NCBI GenBank assembly: GCA_035041965.1
Contig: JAPYMA010001232.1
Span: 1 to 64,000 of the forward strand
From: Anisakis pegreffii
Taxonomy: Eukaryota; Nematoda; Chromadorea; Rhabditida; Anisakidae
Direction of reading: 5' to 3'
Length of the DNA stretch: 64,000 nt
Numbering within the stretch: the first letter of the stretch is position 1; each line of letters begins with the position of its first letter. This document shows, in pieces, positions 11,501-26,100 of the stretch. The notes beneath the pieces are model-generated. The model was not told the origin of the DNA. It did not search any database and saw nothing but the letters and a program-made list of their open reading frames with translations. Made by a program: the position numbers and the translations under genes.

Positions 11501-14076
11501 GTTTGCATCCAAATGTTTGGTACCTCAATTCTTCAAAGATCCTGATTATCAGAACTCGAAATCCCTCTTTTTACCCTAATCATCATCACTGACAACCAGT
11601 CGACCCTCTGCACGGGCAATCTTCTGCAGAAACAGAACAGGTTTGAGGTTTTTGGGTGAGGGAACAGAACAGAACAGCTTTCAAAAGAGGAGCATGCAGA
11701 ACAGAGCAGGATAATTGAAGAGCGGAAGAGAACGAAAGAGAAACATTTACCAGCAGTATGGAACACAAGCATAACTAGTTGTGGGTAGCTGTTTCACGCA
11801 GTAATATATAAATATAAGTTTGCGAAATTTCCAAATTAGTAGATTTCCTTGCAGTCTTTCACAATCTTGTCGCGCAATTTTTTTTGTCACTCATAGCGAA
11901 TTTATTTGATGTTGAGAATTGGAATGGGTGGTTTTGAGACTGTAGTTAATAAGGATTTTATTGGGCACTTTATCCGATTGATAATCAAGCTCTGGCTGAG
12001 TGCATGTTAAGTGAAAGAATAGAAATTATGCAGTGAACGCTCGTGAGTTTATGGTGTTTTTCCAGCGCATATGCGTCGTCGTCTTCACCTCTCTTCTCAG
12101 AGCACAAACCGATCACAATTTATGAGCCGAACGAGGCATCAGCGAGATCATTCAAGTGCGAGTTAATTCAATAATCTTCAGTAATACTAAGTCATATCTT
12201 TACTTTTTTTCTGATTCCTTTTAACTGCTTGAGAGAGGTCTTTCAGTGTCATGATGTGAGTTGGAATGGGACCAATTTCATTTGTTAAAAGTTGCATCAT
12301 CGTGCCGAAATTCTAGTTGAAAATTGGATTGGCCGATATAATTTGTGTGATTCTATTTGATTTGTTGAACCATAACCATCAACAAATAGCACCAACATTC
12401 AACACAATCAATTCACTGATAGTGAGGTTCATCGAGGCCACTGTGGATTCCCTTTTTTGTAAGTATACAATTTATTTTGTTTTTAAGTCGAGTGCTAGAA
12501 AGACACTTCTCCAAATCAGAACATAAAAATGTCACATAAACCAAACATTCGTCACATATTCATATTACAAAATCATTCGATGCATTTGATGAATAAATTC
12601 CACTTGATTGAAATGCCCACAGAAACAAACGGCTGTATTTATGAATGGTCATATCATTGGGTTCTGAAGTCACTTGAGTTGAAATACTACCGACTGATAC
12701 AAAACAACGTTATGGGATGTGAGTTGAGTGATGAATCAGTCATGCGGCACAACAGCGATCATTGTGAACATCTATGAAAAGAGACGCATACATATTGCCG
12801 AACATCGTTGCACGTTCTAAATGTTAATAATTTCTGGTTAAGTTAACTTTAAGAAGCATGATTAGACTGTATTAATGGATGTTGGTTGAGTTCCATGTAA
12901 CATTTATTACGTGATGGAGTTGCATTTATTGAGGTATCATTAAATTATATTTCTTTTGGTTTTCATGATTGCACTGCGCACCTCTTCTCAAGGTGCTCAT
13001 TTTGCCATTCACCAGTATGATGTGGCTAGAAATGTTTTACTAGTAAGCACTGAAACAGGATTATTCACGGTATTGATGTCAGATTTCTGCAGCTGATAAG
13101 TTCCCATTTCCGTAGGCGTTATATTTGATTTGCATCGTTCTTCAAGCGCTGACAAAGTTTTTATGGGGGAATTAGTTTTTAACAATAACCGGATATTAAA
13201 GTGTTGGGTGCTGTTGAAATCAAACTCATCGAATTCTCACTTACTTTCGGTTGCTATTTGTTTCCATGCAATTCTGCCGAGCTAACGTCAGAGGTGATTT
13301 GAATCAGCACGTTCAAAAAATAGCGCAAGATTGTGTTAAAACCACGTAAATGCATTTGGAGATAACCGGAATAAAAAATAGATCGTGAATCTGTCTAACT
13401 ACTGTGCTATTAATCAATGCCGAACAAATAGATTAGCCTATACAGACAAGGTTTGACAGGCTCGGTCGAAGAAAACCCAAAAATTCAATTACCTGACACT
13501 GAAGTAATCAAATAATACGATGATGAATAGATAGTGGACACGAATTCTGAATGCAAAGTTAAACCTTCTGCCAGCAATCCATCTATGACAGCAAGTTTTT
13601 AAATTGTTACACTCGAATATGAGACATACATGAGAATATAGAATATATATCATCAGTTCTACTCATTTATCGCAGCGCTACATGATAGTTGCAGAGAATG
13701 GATGATGAGGGGGAACTGAAAACATTATCAACCAATGAAACATATAAATCGTCATCTAACAAACCGTAGATTATTGTGAATCACGTAAGAGGTCTGAAAT
13801 GTTCGATTTATCACCACTGTAATGATCAATGAGCATAACCAGTATCAACTCGGTGTATAGGTTCGTCAAACACTGAATTACTGTTCTCGATTCTTTACGA
13901 GTTACCAGCGAGCGGATGTAAATACACGTATGATGCGAAATTTGCATACAGTTACGAAAAAAATCCTCTGAATAGATGGATATTGATATTTGGCCGATAT
14001 AATGGGTCGTATAAGATGTAAAATATTGCTGGCGTGATGGATTTGCGTTAGATTCGTATTGTGCATAAATCCAACG

Positions 14077-14172
<96 letters not shown>

Positions 14173-17100
14173 AACTTTTCGTGCTGCTTTGGTCAGTTTT
14201 TAGGAACACTATCAGCTTCCAGGATCATCTGAAGTTGTTTTCGTTTCGTTTTTTACTCAACATTCGTTCGCGAATATTGATCGGAACTAATCCACCAAAG
14301 ATCGAAACTAATCCACGTGCTGTCATATAATATATATCAGTGTTCTGTCGATGGTCGTCAACGCAGCGATAATGAAAGTGCAAAGCAGTTGTTTAACGTT
14401 GTGTAGCGAAAATTATGAAAGACATTAAATTGAGAAGATTACAAAAAATGAAAGACATTAAATTAGAAGATTACAAAAAATGAAAGACATTAAATTGAGA
14501 CAAATGAAAGACATTCATTTGGGTAACGCTTTGTATTTGATTTTATTGTATGATGAAGGCAATCGGTAAAGGTATGAACAGGCATATACAAAACGAATAT
14601 CCAGAAATATGGGTTTGCCAGTTTGGTGCATACCATTAACATATTCCTTTACCTTTCACATAACTTCTATTGCGCAATGTTTATTCTGCAAATGTTATTC
14701 CGTGGTTTGCGTAACACAATCCGTGGCGCGTAAAAGTGGACAAGTCTAGCTAAAAAATCATGGAATCGCGGAAAACTGTAAAGGTTCGACCCACTCTTGG
14801 CGTGCATTTGAGCCCCGTCTTGAATGTAAGCTTAAGTTTGGGCATAAACCTAAGCCTCAGACTGATTTAAGCAGACGCATCCGGCTGACCTCTACAGGTT
14901 TCGACCTGCTCTATGATTATCATTGTTCTATTTTTTGAACTTGCCTAGCCCTATCAAATGATTCAGTTCCTTCACTGCCCCCTAGAAGTTGTAGTTCGTT
15001 AAGGGGATTTGAATATCTTCGAACTGTATTCATGAACTTTTAAAATAATGTCTTTTGATTCAGAATAGATTTTGAATCAGTTAATTACAATTATTACAAT
15101 CAGTTAATAATCAGTTTGAATTTTTACACTTCTCCAAACCGTAAATGACTATTTCTATCCCATATTATTTGTCCAATCTATCGGCGATGTCAGTTTTTTT
15201 CCATCACCATCCTGCATTCATGTGTTACAATTGTTCAGATAAAGCAGTCAAGAGTTAATGTAAAAATTCCTTCATGAAGCTACTCAGGCTACAAGTTTGC
15301 ATTGCTGCCTTCACAAAGTATTTCCTTTCAAAAGCTGTCAAGCCCACACATAGATCCGAACTGAAAAATCAGCTCCGTTTTGCGCATCCTCAAATGAAAT
15401 GTCACTGGATGCACAGTCCGAACTTGGGCGGTTTTCATTTATTTTGCTTGTATCGTTGCTCATCGATTGAAATATTTAGCACGAAGCTGCTTCAAACACA
15501 CAATACTTCACCAGTTTTGCATTCGAAAATGCCAATTACCTCTTGACTTTGCACTGAGACTTGTTATTGCATCAGGAATCGATGCTTGTTTCTATGAAGT
15601 TTGAGGAGACAGAATATGAAATTTTGGTGAGTGATGATACTTGAAGTACATGCTGTGCGAATTGCACTTGCAAGTCAAATCGCACACTGCACCGATGGGA
15701 GATGTGTGCCAATTACATGGTTGTGAATAAATCAAAAACAATTGCTGAACATAATTGAATGATTTAGCCTGAGGGATGGCTATAGGATTTGGTGCGGGTT
15801 GAATGAATAATTGAGTGATGTGTGATGCTCTTATTAGTTGCTTATGCGTAAATCTAATTGTCAATTGTTGCATGCGATAACAACCGAAGTTTGATTTAAA
15901 GACTGCGATTACGATGACGAATAACTCGGTGATTAAGTGAGAACGGATGCTGTGATTATATACGTGCGTACAATTATTATGCCTACTTCATAATTTTCAT
16001 TTTCTGTACACACCCACAAACTAGTGACTTCTTGAAGCATCGACATCTCACCATCAGGATGAGTAATGATCACAAATTCTTCTTTGGGATGAATGCATCA
16101 AGCGAAAGACCTGAATCTTATTATATTTTAACGAACCGAACGTTTCTGTTTATCGTTCGACAGCTAGAGCCATGCACGATTAAATGGCACCAGTCAGTTA
16201 TTGTTTTTGTAATTACTCATAGGATTGTAAATATAAATTCTTTAATTTGAAGAAGTGTTATCAACGTATGACTACTACAGGGAATGTTTGAAGCAATCTT
16301 AATGGGTGATTGAAAGTGAATGAGTGTGCGTTGATAAATTGAATTCATTCGAAAAACGTACAAATCGACAAATAATGTAGAATGACATCAAGGAGTTGCA
16401 TTCCATCAACAAATCACGGTTGTTGTGACATTTGATTGAGCCGAAGCAATAAATGACGTATTTATTCCTTTGTTAATCTTGAGAATGCTGCATGAATTGT
16501 GCAGCTTATTGATTTGTTGCTTGCTTCGCATGCAAACTGCAAAAGCAGTTCTGAATCGAAATGTGATTTCAAGCAGAATCAATTGAATTTCTCGCCCAAT
16601 GTCTCGCTATTATTTAACAAGAATTTGAAAATTACTTATCTGCATACAATTAATTTGAATCAGTGGGAGAATTTAGCAATAAGTTGGTGGATAAGTGCCT
16701 AAAAATTTGCAATCAGAAGTACCGTCATCCAGCTGAAATACCACTCTATTTGCTTCTGAACGCACTCATATTACGGCTGACTAGCGAGATGAATAGTTTT
16801 ATGGGTCTTTCAATTATTTTAATGTTTGGCACTTTTCGTATCAACTAAAGGTTTGGTGCATCACAACAAGCTATGCGTGTGTAATATCGACTGAATATAT
16901 CCCGTTTACATCGCGAAGTCAATTTTCTTGAAAGAGCAGTATGAGTGTCCTTCACATATTTCCACCTGATAGTCTCAAAAATTTTCATCGCAGTAGATAG
17001 TGCATCGCATTTTGACGATTTAATCAAATTTTTGTTGTTTGTATACGAAAAAAGGAACGAAGAAATTGTTTCGGCTGGAATTGGGCGATTGTTGGGGAAC

Positions 17101-20100
17101 GAAAATAGTAAAGCTAGTGAAACTGATAAATATTGAGGGCTGAAGGAGGGAACGATTGTATTCTATGTGGCTGAAGATAACAATTATATAACCATGTTGT
17201 GTTTCAATCCGCAATCCTATTCATTTATCAAAGCACATTCAATAGGAATAAGATTGATGAATGACTGGGACGAATATTTATCTTTGACGCTTACGGACGA
17301 CCACAAATGAGTGACATGAAGGCAGATATTATTCTGGATTAGTTATTGAAACGACAAACTTCATGCCTTTTGTTGTTCACTTTTATGTGCTCAGCAAAAT
17401 TTGTTTTACGCAGTCAAAAAAAAGCAGCGAAATTATTAAGCTTTTGAGGTACAAAACGATGAATTAATTGCCAGGATTACCAAAACAACAAGTTTATTAC
17501 CAGTTAATGAGTTATGAGTTACCAGAAAAAATTCAAGCTCCACACAACCTTACGTTTGAACATTAAAAATTCATGTTCAGTAGAGTATGATCCATGAAGT
17601 TATCCCAGTTGTTAATGTATACGGATTATTTCGAAAGTGAGAACTTCGACGATAGTTTAGCGTACATCAAACAATGGCATATCAATCAAGTTATTTCTAT
17701 GATATTCATCAAAAAGAATGAAATATAGAGGGGTGCAGCTAGTGGCGTGCCCAAGACGCGCCCGATGGACTCTCCTTGTCCCCTTTCCCCTGAAAAAAAT
17801 CCTGACCAGGTCAATGGGTGAGACGAGTATTGGTATGTGCTGAAAATATCGGGGAATTCATTGAACAAACTCATTGGTTTTCTGACAGACTAATCGATCG
17901 AGGTTCTTGTCTTTTAGCGTTTTGAAATAGCCAACCCTTGGAAAAGACATCTGCCATATGTGATGTCATGAACATTGGAAGGGAATTTGCTTGATCCATC
18001 ATCAACTATTTCGTGGAGAATTTTGTGACAAAACTGAGCGTATGATGAAATTTAAATTAATAAATCGTTGGTATTCATTTTTGCTGAAACTTAAAAAAAT
18101 CGTAAGACATCACTTGTCTTTTTTTGTTTGCCACAAAAAACGTGAACATAAATTAACAAGGAGATTCGAAACACGAATACTATCAGAAAAACTCGGATTA
18201 ATTCGTGACTATACCGCAAAAACATCACCGATCACAACTTTCATCACTGTCTTCGGTTTAATAATACTGGAGCACAGTACCGAAGTGCTTTTAGCTCATA
18301 ATAAATCGACACTTATTGCAAGCATACTTCCCATGACCGGTTTGGTCTTGTGCGAGCCATCGATCAACCCTTCCGGAAAACAATCGAGTTTGTCAGCTCG
18401 TTTATCTTACGGTTTTTCTCAGTTCTTTGTTAGCTAATGCATCGATAAAGCTCCAGCAATGACACCTTCTATGTTCGCCTATTCATTTCTCTCTTGTATC
18501 AGTCGCATTTTATCATTTTCAGGAGCGCAATCAAATTTTCAATGGCGGTCGATATTAATTTTTTAAATTGTCTTCTTTTAATGAGGATAACATTAATGAG
18601 AAGCAATATAGCGTGTCATTTGCTGGCGTTGTTTCTATTTGCGCGCATGTGGTACAAAGTGGTGAAGCACTTTGTTGTGCTGTTCATCCCGAAACAAAAG
18701 CCTGAAACGTCTTGTGAATAGAACCATCTGATTTTACTCACGTCTAATTGCACCATTCAATTCAGTTGATTGAAAATCGCAAAAGATTTGTATCGCACTG
18801 AATACTGTGAAATCAGTCACAAAAATCATACTCAGCATTTGAAGAAGCTCAGTGCAATATTGCATTTAATGAGTTTTACTATTCGACTGCGGAAGATTTT
18901 CCTGTGAAAGAACACTTTGTTTTCTTTGGTAGTTTTTCACCGTATTTTTCCAATCGACCTGGTTTGTTCCAACAGCGATGGAGTTTAATCAATTATTCAA
19001 ATCCTCAGCGATGCTTTATTCATTTTCGTTTAAAATGTTCTACCTGATTTTCTTCATTATTGGAGCATTTCTATGAACATATACTTTCTAGACATATTCA
19101 TCTATAGCAACTGGCAGATCTGTGCGATTGGGTTGCCAGCGGTAAGCTGGACTAGCATCAGTCATATGAGTGAATTTCCCTTCCAGATTGCATCAGCTAG
19201 AACAGGTATACTTCATATAAGGAAAAATTTTGCTATCAAGAGCGATCGTTAATCATTTCGCTTTGATTTCACATATTCTTTTGCGTCTTTCCTTTTAACT
19301 CAGGTTTGCTGATGAAGAGATTTGTTCTATAGAGGTTCTTCCAATTATCATCCAGCGTTTTTGATAAATTGATAATGAGAATCATTTTCAACATGATACT
19401 AACTGAAGTATCGGATTGGAAGTATGAAGCGTCGTAAATCAACAAAACGAGGCAATGTCGTTGCACAGCATTGCCAAGAAGACCGGACTGAGGCTGTGTG
19501 TTGTCTGCCGGATTGTGAATCATGCGTATGATTGAAGTAATATCAAAAATATTCCAAAAGCAAAACAGTTAACAAAATTTACAGATCTTCAGTACCTAAC
19601 TATAATATCTACGCCTAATTGAAGTAAACATTAGGAGAGCCGGCTGGTATAACTATCTATGCAGCGACAAAAGGTGGTCAATGTAAACTCTTCTTTTGTG
19701 TAGTCATAGTGTGGAAGCATTTGACTGAATGACCTTCAAGAACTGAAAATGCAGAAGTGTATTCGAAAACAAGAAACATTTTCAGTATTTTGATGGGAAA
19801 CAGCTGAAAGTGGTATTCAGCTCATAGCCGTTAAGTGTCGAATTGCAGTGTTAGTGCCTGCTGTTTGGACAGTTTCAGCTGGGGATGGTGTGTAGTAGCA
19901 ACCGATCTTGCTGATGGTCCTGTTACCATTCATGTATTTAACATCATGATTGGTATTACGTGAATTTATTGACTTTTGATAGTGATGAAGAGACAGAGGT
20001 ATTTTGAGAAAATTTGTAAACAGTGGTCTCATCCGCACATCCTTTAGTCAGTGGTTCTGAGCAGTTTAGCAGTTTGACTACCCAATCACTTTCCTTCGAT

Positions 20101-23100
20101 ATAGACAAGATGGGTCCACATGGTTTTATTCGTCTATTTCCGCTTGCGAATTTTTCCTCCAATATTTTATAATACCTCAATTGTACGCACAGTTTAAAAA
20201 CCGCCAGACACCATCTATGCTGAATCCATCTCCTTGACAAAGCAACGCAACGATTCTTCTTCACGTCTTTTTGAATCAAGAAATCTCATCGTTCAGTTCA
20301 AGTATTTCTGCTAGTCCGATGTTAAAAATAACAAAGCATAAGAAGAACGGCTGATGTTAATCGCATCAGTCTGCAAAAATTTCATCCCCTGGACAATCTA
20401 ACGGCAAAGATGGCAAAAAACAGAGAAAAATCAAAGTGAACGTAACCAAATGGCCGCACACAATAACAAAAGAGTATATCTGCTTTTAGAGTTAGAATTA
20501 GCAACTGAAGTCGACGTTTAAGAGAGATGTTGATCCGGTTAATACATCTTATCGTTAGCAATCTAGTCTCACAAGTATAAGCAATGAAATTCATCAATTT
20601 GATCAGTAATTATAACTCATTATGAATTTACACCTCTCTTGTGTTAGTAATTTTAGAAATATTACACTGTTCCTTTCTTCCCTCAACACAGATAGCCATG
20701 TTTAGTGAAGGGAACTTAACTTATATCGTGTGGTTAGGAAGAGCGTTTAGAACGAACGTTACATTTACTGATACAAACATCAATAATGAACAGAACGAAT
20801 TACGCATCAAAAATATTAGTGAGTGATAAGGGGGATGATGCTATACGAAATGACGTGATGTGTATTACAAAAATGCAATATGTTTCGATACATTCGGAAA
20901 TAAGATATAATAATTTGATAAAGAACAAATATTGCACATCGAAGGTGAATCACAAATTTCGTGAATATCTCTATTCACGACACCATGGTACCTGATGAAA
21001 CTATCGATCGCTATGAAATTCGTTTCTCATTTATTGATGTGACGATCATAAAAGCGCACGTCTGCTCTCTCGTAGTCCCCAGTGATTTGTAAGGAAAGGA
21101 ACCGAAACAAGTTCAAAAATATAATCCGATTGATATATACCAGTAATCTTCCTCAATGAATAACAGATAAAGAATTTAATAGCGATAGCCGAATCAGAAC
21201 CAGGTATCACGTTTATAATTCACACCGAAATGTGAGGGCTGAATTTTGAGTAATTGCAGAACGCATACATATTCACAAACGCCCACTGATATGCACACTA
21301 GTGATGGCAATCTTGTAAAAAAATGAGTTGTTCGCTTATTACTCACGGAAATTGAAGGAATTTTTCAGCAACTCATACTCACCGATTTTCCTCCACTCAA
21401 TCAGTGTTCCTGCTACCTGAAATCACTGTTTGTAATGTGCGACGCATGATGCTTGCATATCTCTACAAGTTGATACAATCACCGATGGAAATATTTAGGC
21501 ACCTTCACACTAAATAATAACTGAATGCTTGATACGTTGTTGCATTCATCTTTACAAATAGCGAATGTTTCATATTCGCCAACATCTATAATACAGCAAT
21601 TACTGAGTCTTCATAACAGATTAATCCCCTTTAGATATGCTAATAACTATTTGCATAATATCGCACAACATTATTAAGTTTGCATAAGCTATTTCATCGT
21701 TTCATTCATCAAATACCCCACCAGTAAAGCGAGCAGTTGTAATCGATGAATGCCTTCCAGCCGTTGCGCCATCAATCTGACGTCTGCGATAACTATGGAG
21801 TTGACGAACAAACCAAATTTTAACAAATTCCAAGATAACGTCGTCGTGAATCAATTTCATGAATGATTCCATCTCAGTTAATTGAGTAATAATCCGTATT
21901 TTTGAACGAACTTCCTCACTGTGAAAACAACTGCCATTACTCGATTTATTATGGAATGGAATAGTGATCATATCGATTTAGACATCATTAAACGGAGTGT
22001 GTGTCTAAGAAATTTTGAGGATATATTAGGTGCTAAATGAGAAAATAAAATCAGCAGTCAGTGAAAGGCTGATGATGTCGGGAAGAAAGCTGTCGGGAAA
22101 TTGCTTCCTATCCGGGTCTCCAGCCAACGAGTATTGGTTACAACCTATCTGAATGGTTTTTCTCGATGATCCCTTCTTTCCCTTTCCACTCTTCGCAGCA
22201 TAAGTTGAATAGTATGAGCACTTGCTTTATACGAACCATGGATGTACAGTTGGTATGTGAAAGAGAAATGGAGATGGGATGTGACGCGATCCGCAGTCAG
22301 GATAATCCGACCGATGTCGTAGGAAAATCAGCATTTAAGACGAATCAATTCATTTATAAAGTGCCCAATGAATTTCAGAAGTCATCAGTTTTTTGCAATG
22401 GTCCATCAAAAGCGCAAATGCAATTAGATGTTTAATAGATAAACTTTTATTATCCCATAAAACATCGACAACGACCCAACCCAAGTGGACGTGATAATTT
22501 AGCTCATCCTTGCTCTACGTCTCCATTGAAAGTGAATATCTAAATGATTACTTACCGATGCAAAACATCACGAAATGAAAGTGAACACTTCAAAGTTTGC
22601 TGTCGTTCTGAAAATCTAATCAATTACAAAACACATATGAGCACAAAACCTTGTGGGAGTGCTGTCAGAAATGAATTCAATGAGTTTCAGTCATACTGCA
22701 AAAGCAAGAAATAGCGGGTTGAAAAAATTCGTATTGCTAACAACATTTGGAAGTGGGGTTTCATTTCCTAATGCGAAGTTATTCAAGTGTGAAACTATTC
22801 AATAACAATTACATCGGAAATAAATATTGTCGTTGGTGTGGTACACACTTCACTGTAATTGTGATTGCACAGCAATTTGGGACATGTACGTATTGTTGGA
22901 ATGATTTCCCATCAATGCCATGAACATTGACACAAGATTGATCAGTGCTGAGAAATGAATACCTTCTAAGCTGTACTATGAGGTGAATATTGCTGCTTTC
23001 CGCATAGCCTGATCGATGTAAATAAGCATGCGTGAATGAAATAAACATATCATTGTGCGAAAATTATGGACATTAGAATGTAATTGTTTCACTGCAGTGA

Positions 23101-26100
23101 GATTGTTATTGTTGTGAATTGCGAAAGAGGCATTGCTGTGACGACTACGTATGAATGAGCATTTGTAGGTGCGTATCAATTTCTCAACTGATGCTATTAT
23201 GAGTTAATATCTATTGGATTTACGTTATATTATGGATGGTTGCATTGGGTATCAACAATAATACCGTGGTCGACTTGATGTATTTCATGGACTTATAGTT
23301 AGCGCTGATGAATAATTTGTTTTGAATCCCAAACGCACCAGCCAAATGAAGACTCTTTGTAAACATTCAAACATGAACCACTTATGCATACAACTATCTT
23401 GAAGCGCTTTCCACACGGGAAACATTTCGTAAATTGTATCCAGCCGAAATGATTTTTTTGGGGCAATATATCATGCATCTCTAAACCATCACACACAAAG
23501 ACAGGCCATCAGTTGTTTTTTTTTTCAATCCTTCGCACTAAATATATCTTTGTGCCATTGCTGAAATTATTTTTAACTTAATCTCCTCATCATTCTATTA
23601 GAACCGCACACAAAATTGTGCAACGATACTCAGCAACATTCACGATTGAATGTAGGGACATACACCGCAATATTCTTTCAGTACATATTTCTCCCAAGAA
23701 TAGCTTCCTACATTTGATCATTTTGTTTGGAAGCTACTCTGGACAGTGCTGTGGAATTGTTCAGACGGGTAATAGTTTCCATAATGTCCCCATTTTTTGA
23801 TTGAGAGGAAAGCAAAATATCGCGTCAATTTTTAGCGAAATGTGGGAAATGATGCATGCAGAGATGTGAGTTGCGAATGTATAGACCAGGGGTCCCGGTA
23901 GAGGAGGAGGGGGGTGAGGAATTACCCATTTTTGGGTAAGTTAGGGATGTCAGGGAGGATGGAGGGGATCGGGAAGTTAGTTGTGACGTGATGCGTGGAA
24001 ATGGTAAATTATTGTAGCGGGAGGAGAGGGTAGGGGGTAGTGACGGCCTGCCAGACCATCGAAGGAGATAATGGAGCACCCGAGCGTGGAGACCACAGGT
24101 ACAGATTCTCTAAAAAAAAGCGATGGCGCAGAACTCATACTGTTGGAATTTACCAAGGAACATTTACGTATTTGTAACGCCTTGAAACAAATGCATTCTG
24201 TGTATTTATGGGAAGATGGGTGTCAACTGGTGTATGCATTCTGACTGCAATACTTTTTATATTTCTCGTGTTCATTAAAAATCGAAATTGAAAGGAACGA
24301 AACATTTGTGAGTTGGTTCAACCGGAAGTTGCGTTAGTCCCTTGGCGAAGGTGACGAACGTTAGCAATTTGAATGAATGTGCAATTGAATGAAATTCAGT
24401 TTGCCAATGAATGCACTCGATTTGTTTTGATAAACGATTCAGAACGTCGAAATTTTCATGTAAACACTGAATTGTTTCTATCGTTTCTACTAATCTCAGG
24501 ATGTGACTTTGGGCAAAACTTTTCCGAAAAGCTAACGATGTTAACATAGAGCAGTGATTTTCTCAGACATTACGGCAGACCGTCATCCCTCCATTCCGCA
24601 CCCTCCCATTCAGTCCCTAACAAACTTAGTGACTGAAAGTTCCATCCTTCACTAACAATCTGTTACTTCTTAGCGGCGAATCAACGGAAAATCCATTGAT
24701 TGATCTACTGATCAACAATATTGCTGTCAACAGTTCGTCAATTAGATCGAAGAAATCAACTCTTGTAATCAATCAGGCGTCTTGAAAACGTCATTGGACA
24801 ACTATGCAAAAAACTCAATAAAGAATGATTTGCCGGCCTGATTAGTTCAATCCCTCCTAATACCCTGCAGTTCCCGCAGGGGAGGATTTCCCTCTATGAA
24901 GCCACTAGTACAGAAGACTCCATCTGTCACCGCTTTCAGTATTATGCACACAGAAGGTTGATGACTTAAATAATATAGTTAGAATTGAACGAAATGATAG
25001 TAAGCGAAAAAGTACATATCAGTGTGAATCTGCTCAAGATACATTTGCTATCCTTAACGGCATTCCGTTATAACAATCGAAAGTTGTTGAAGACAAATTA
25101 GATTTTGTTCCTAGTCATTAACACTTCTTGTAGCAATGTTCATTGCTTCCTAGTAATTTTGCTTTGTGCTTGCAAATTATGCAAATTGCTTTGTAACGTA
25201 GGGAGATGTGATTGTTGCTTTATGACGTCGTCTTATGATGCGATCTTCATGCAGCGAAAATTCCATAATTTATAGTATTCCTATTCGGCATTTTTCATGA
25301 ATAATGAAGATCAAGATACGGGCGATGTCAGTATTTGAAGACACACCTAATTGTCATATAAACTTACATGCATTCAGACGTCAAAGATTGGGCAATTCTC
25401 TTCACTGCCACCTTCTCATCATCACAAATTGAGAATGTGATTCTTCGGTAATGTCGTAGCTAAGAATGTCACTGCTCAATACCAATAATTCGACCAGATC
25501 TATTGCTTCAACCATTCCGTTTCAGTGCTGTAATACTCAAGAATGTTTGAAAATTTTGCAATTAGTTAACGGAATGCAAAACTTTTACGCATTCCTCCAG
25601 AAGAAAGAAAAAACGTTCGCACTGTACGGTAGAGGAACAACGCCTATAACCTAGCATGAATTTTTTTCGCATTGATATGTTAGCTTATTCACGGAATACA
25701 TTTTTTTCACTGATATGTGAAGGATGAAGAGAGCATGATTGAATTATGTCATACAAGCAGTGAATGATATACGAGTATCAACAAACGTCTTGTGACGTAT
25801 AAAGTTAGATCGAAACCGTCTCTTCAGCATGCATTCGAGTTGATTCGTTTTAATATTCATACGACAACATAATTGTTGATTTTGAAATTCACAAGCTGAT
25901 GTCAATTGATGGATAAAGTTGGTAAAGAAGTGTATATTAGATTATAATATATGTGTGTAAACATGAATGCCTACGTTTAAGTATACACATATAGTTGTGG
26001 TTCATTTTTCGGTTTAAAGTCACTTAGTGTTGCGATCCAATCAATGCTATTTCATAAGTAAACTATATTAGGCAAAAAGGCGCATTTATTCACTTCGTTT

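Noticed and set aside
14061..14330. Plus-strand frame with Tyr-Ile repeats
   Set aside because: Translation of the AT microsatellite.
17991..18437. 148-codon frame inside receptor intron 1
   Set aside because: Longest chance-type frame outside the repeats and exons and their antisense shadows, but no recognisable fold, no conserved motif and no clear start context.
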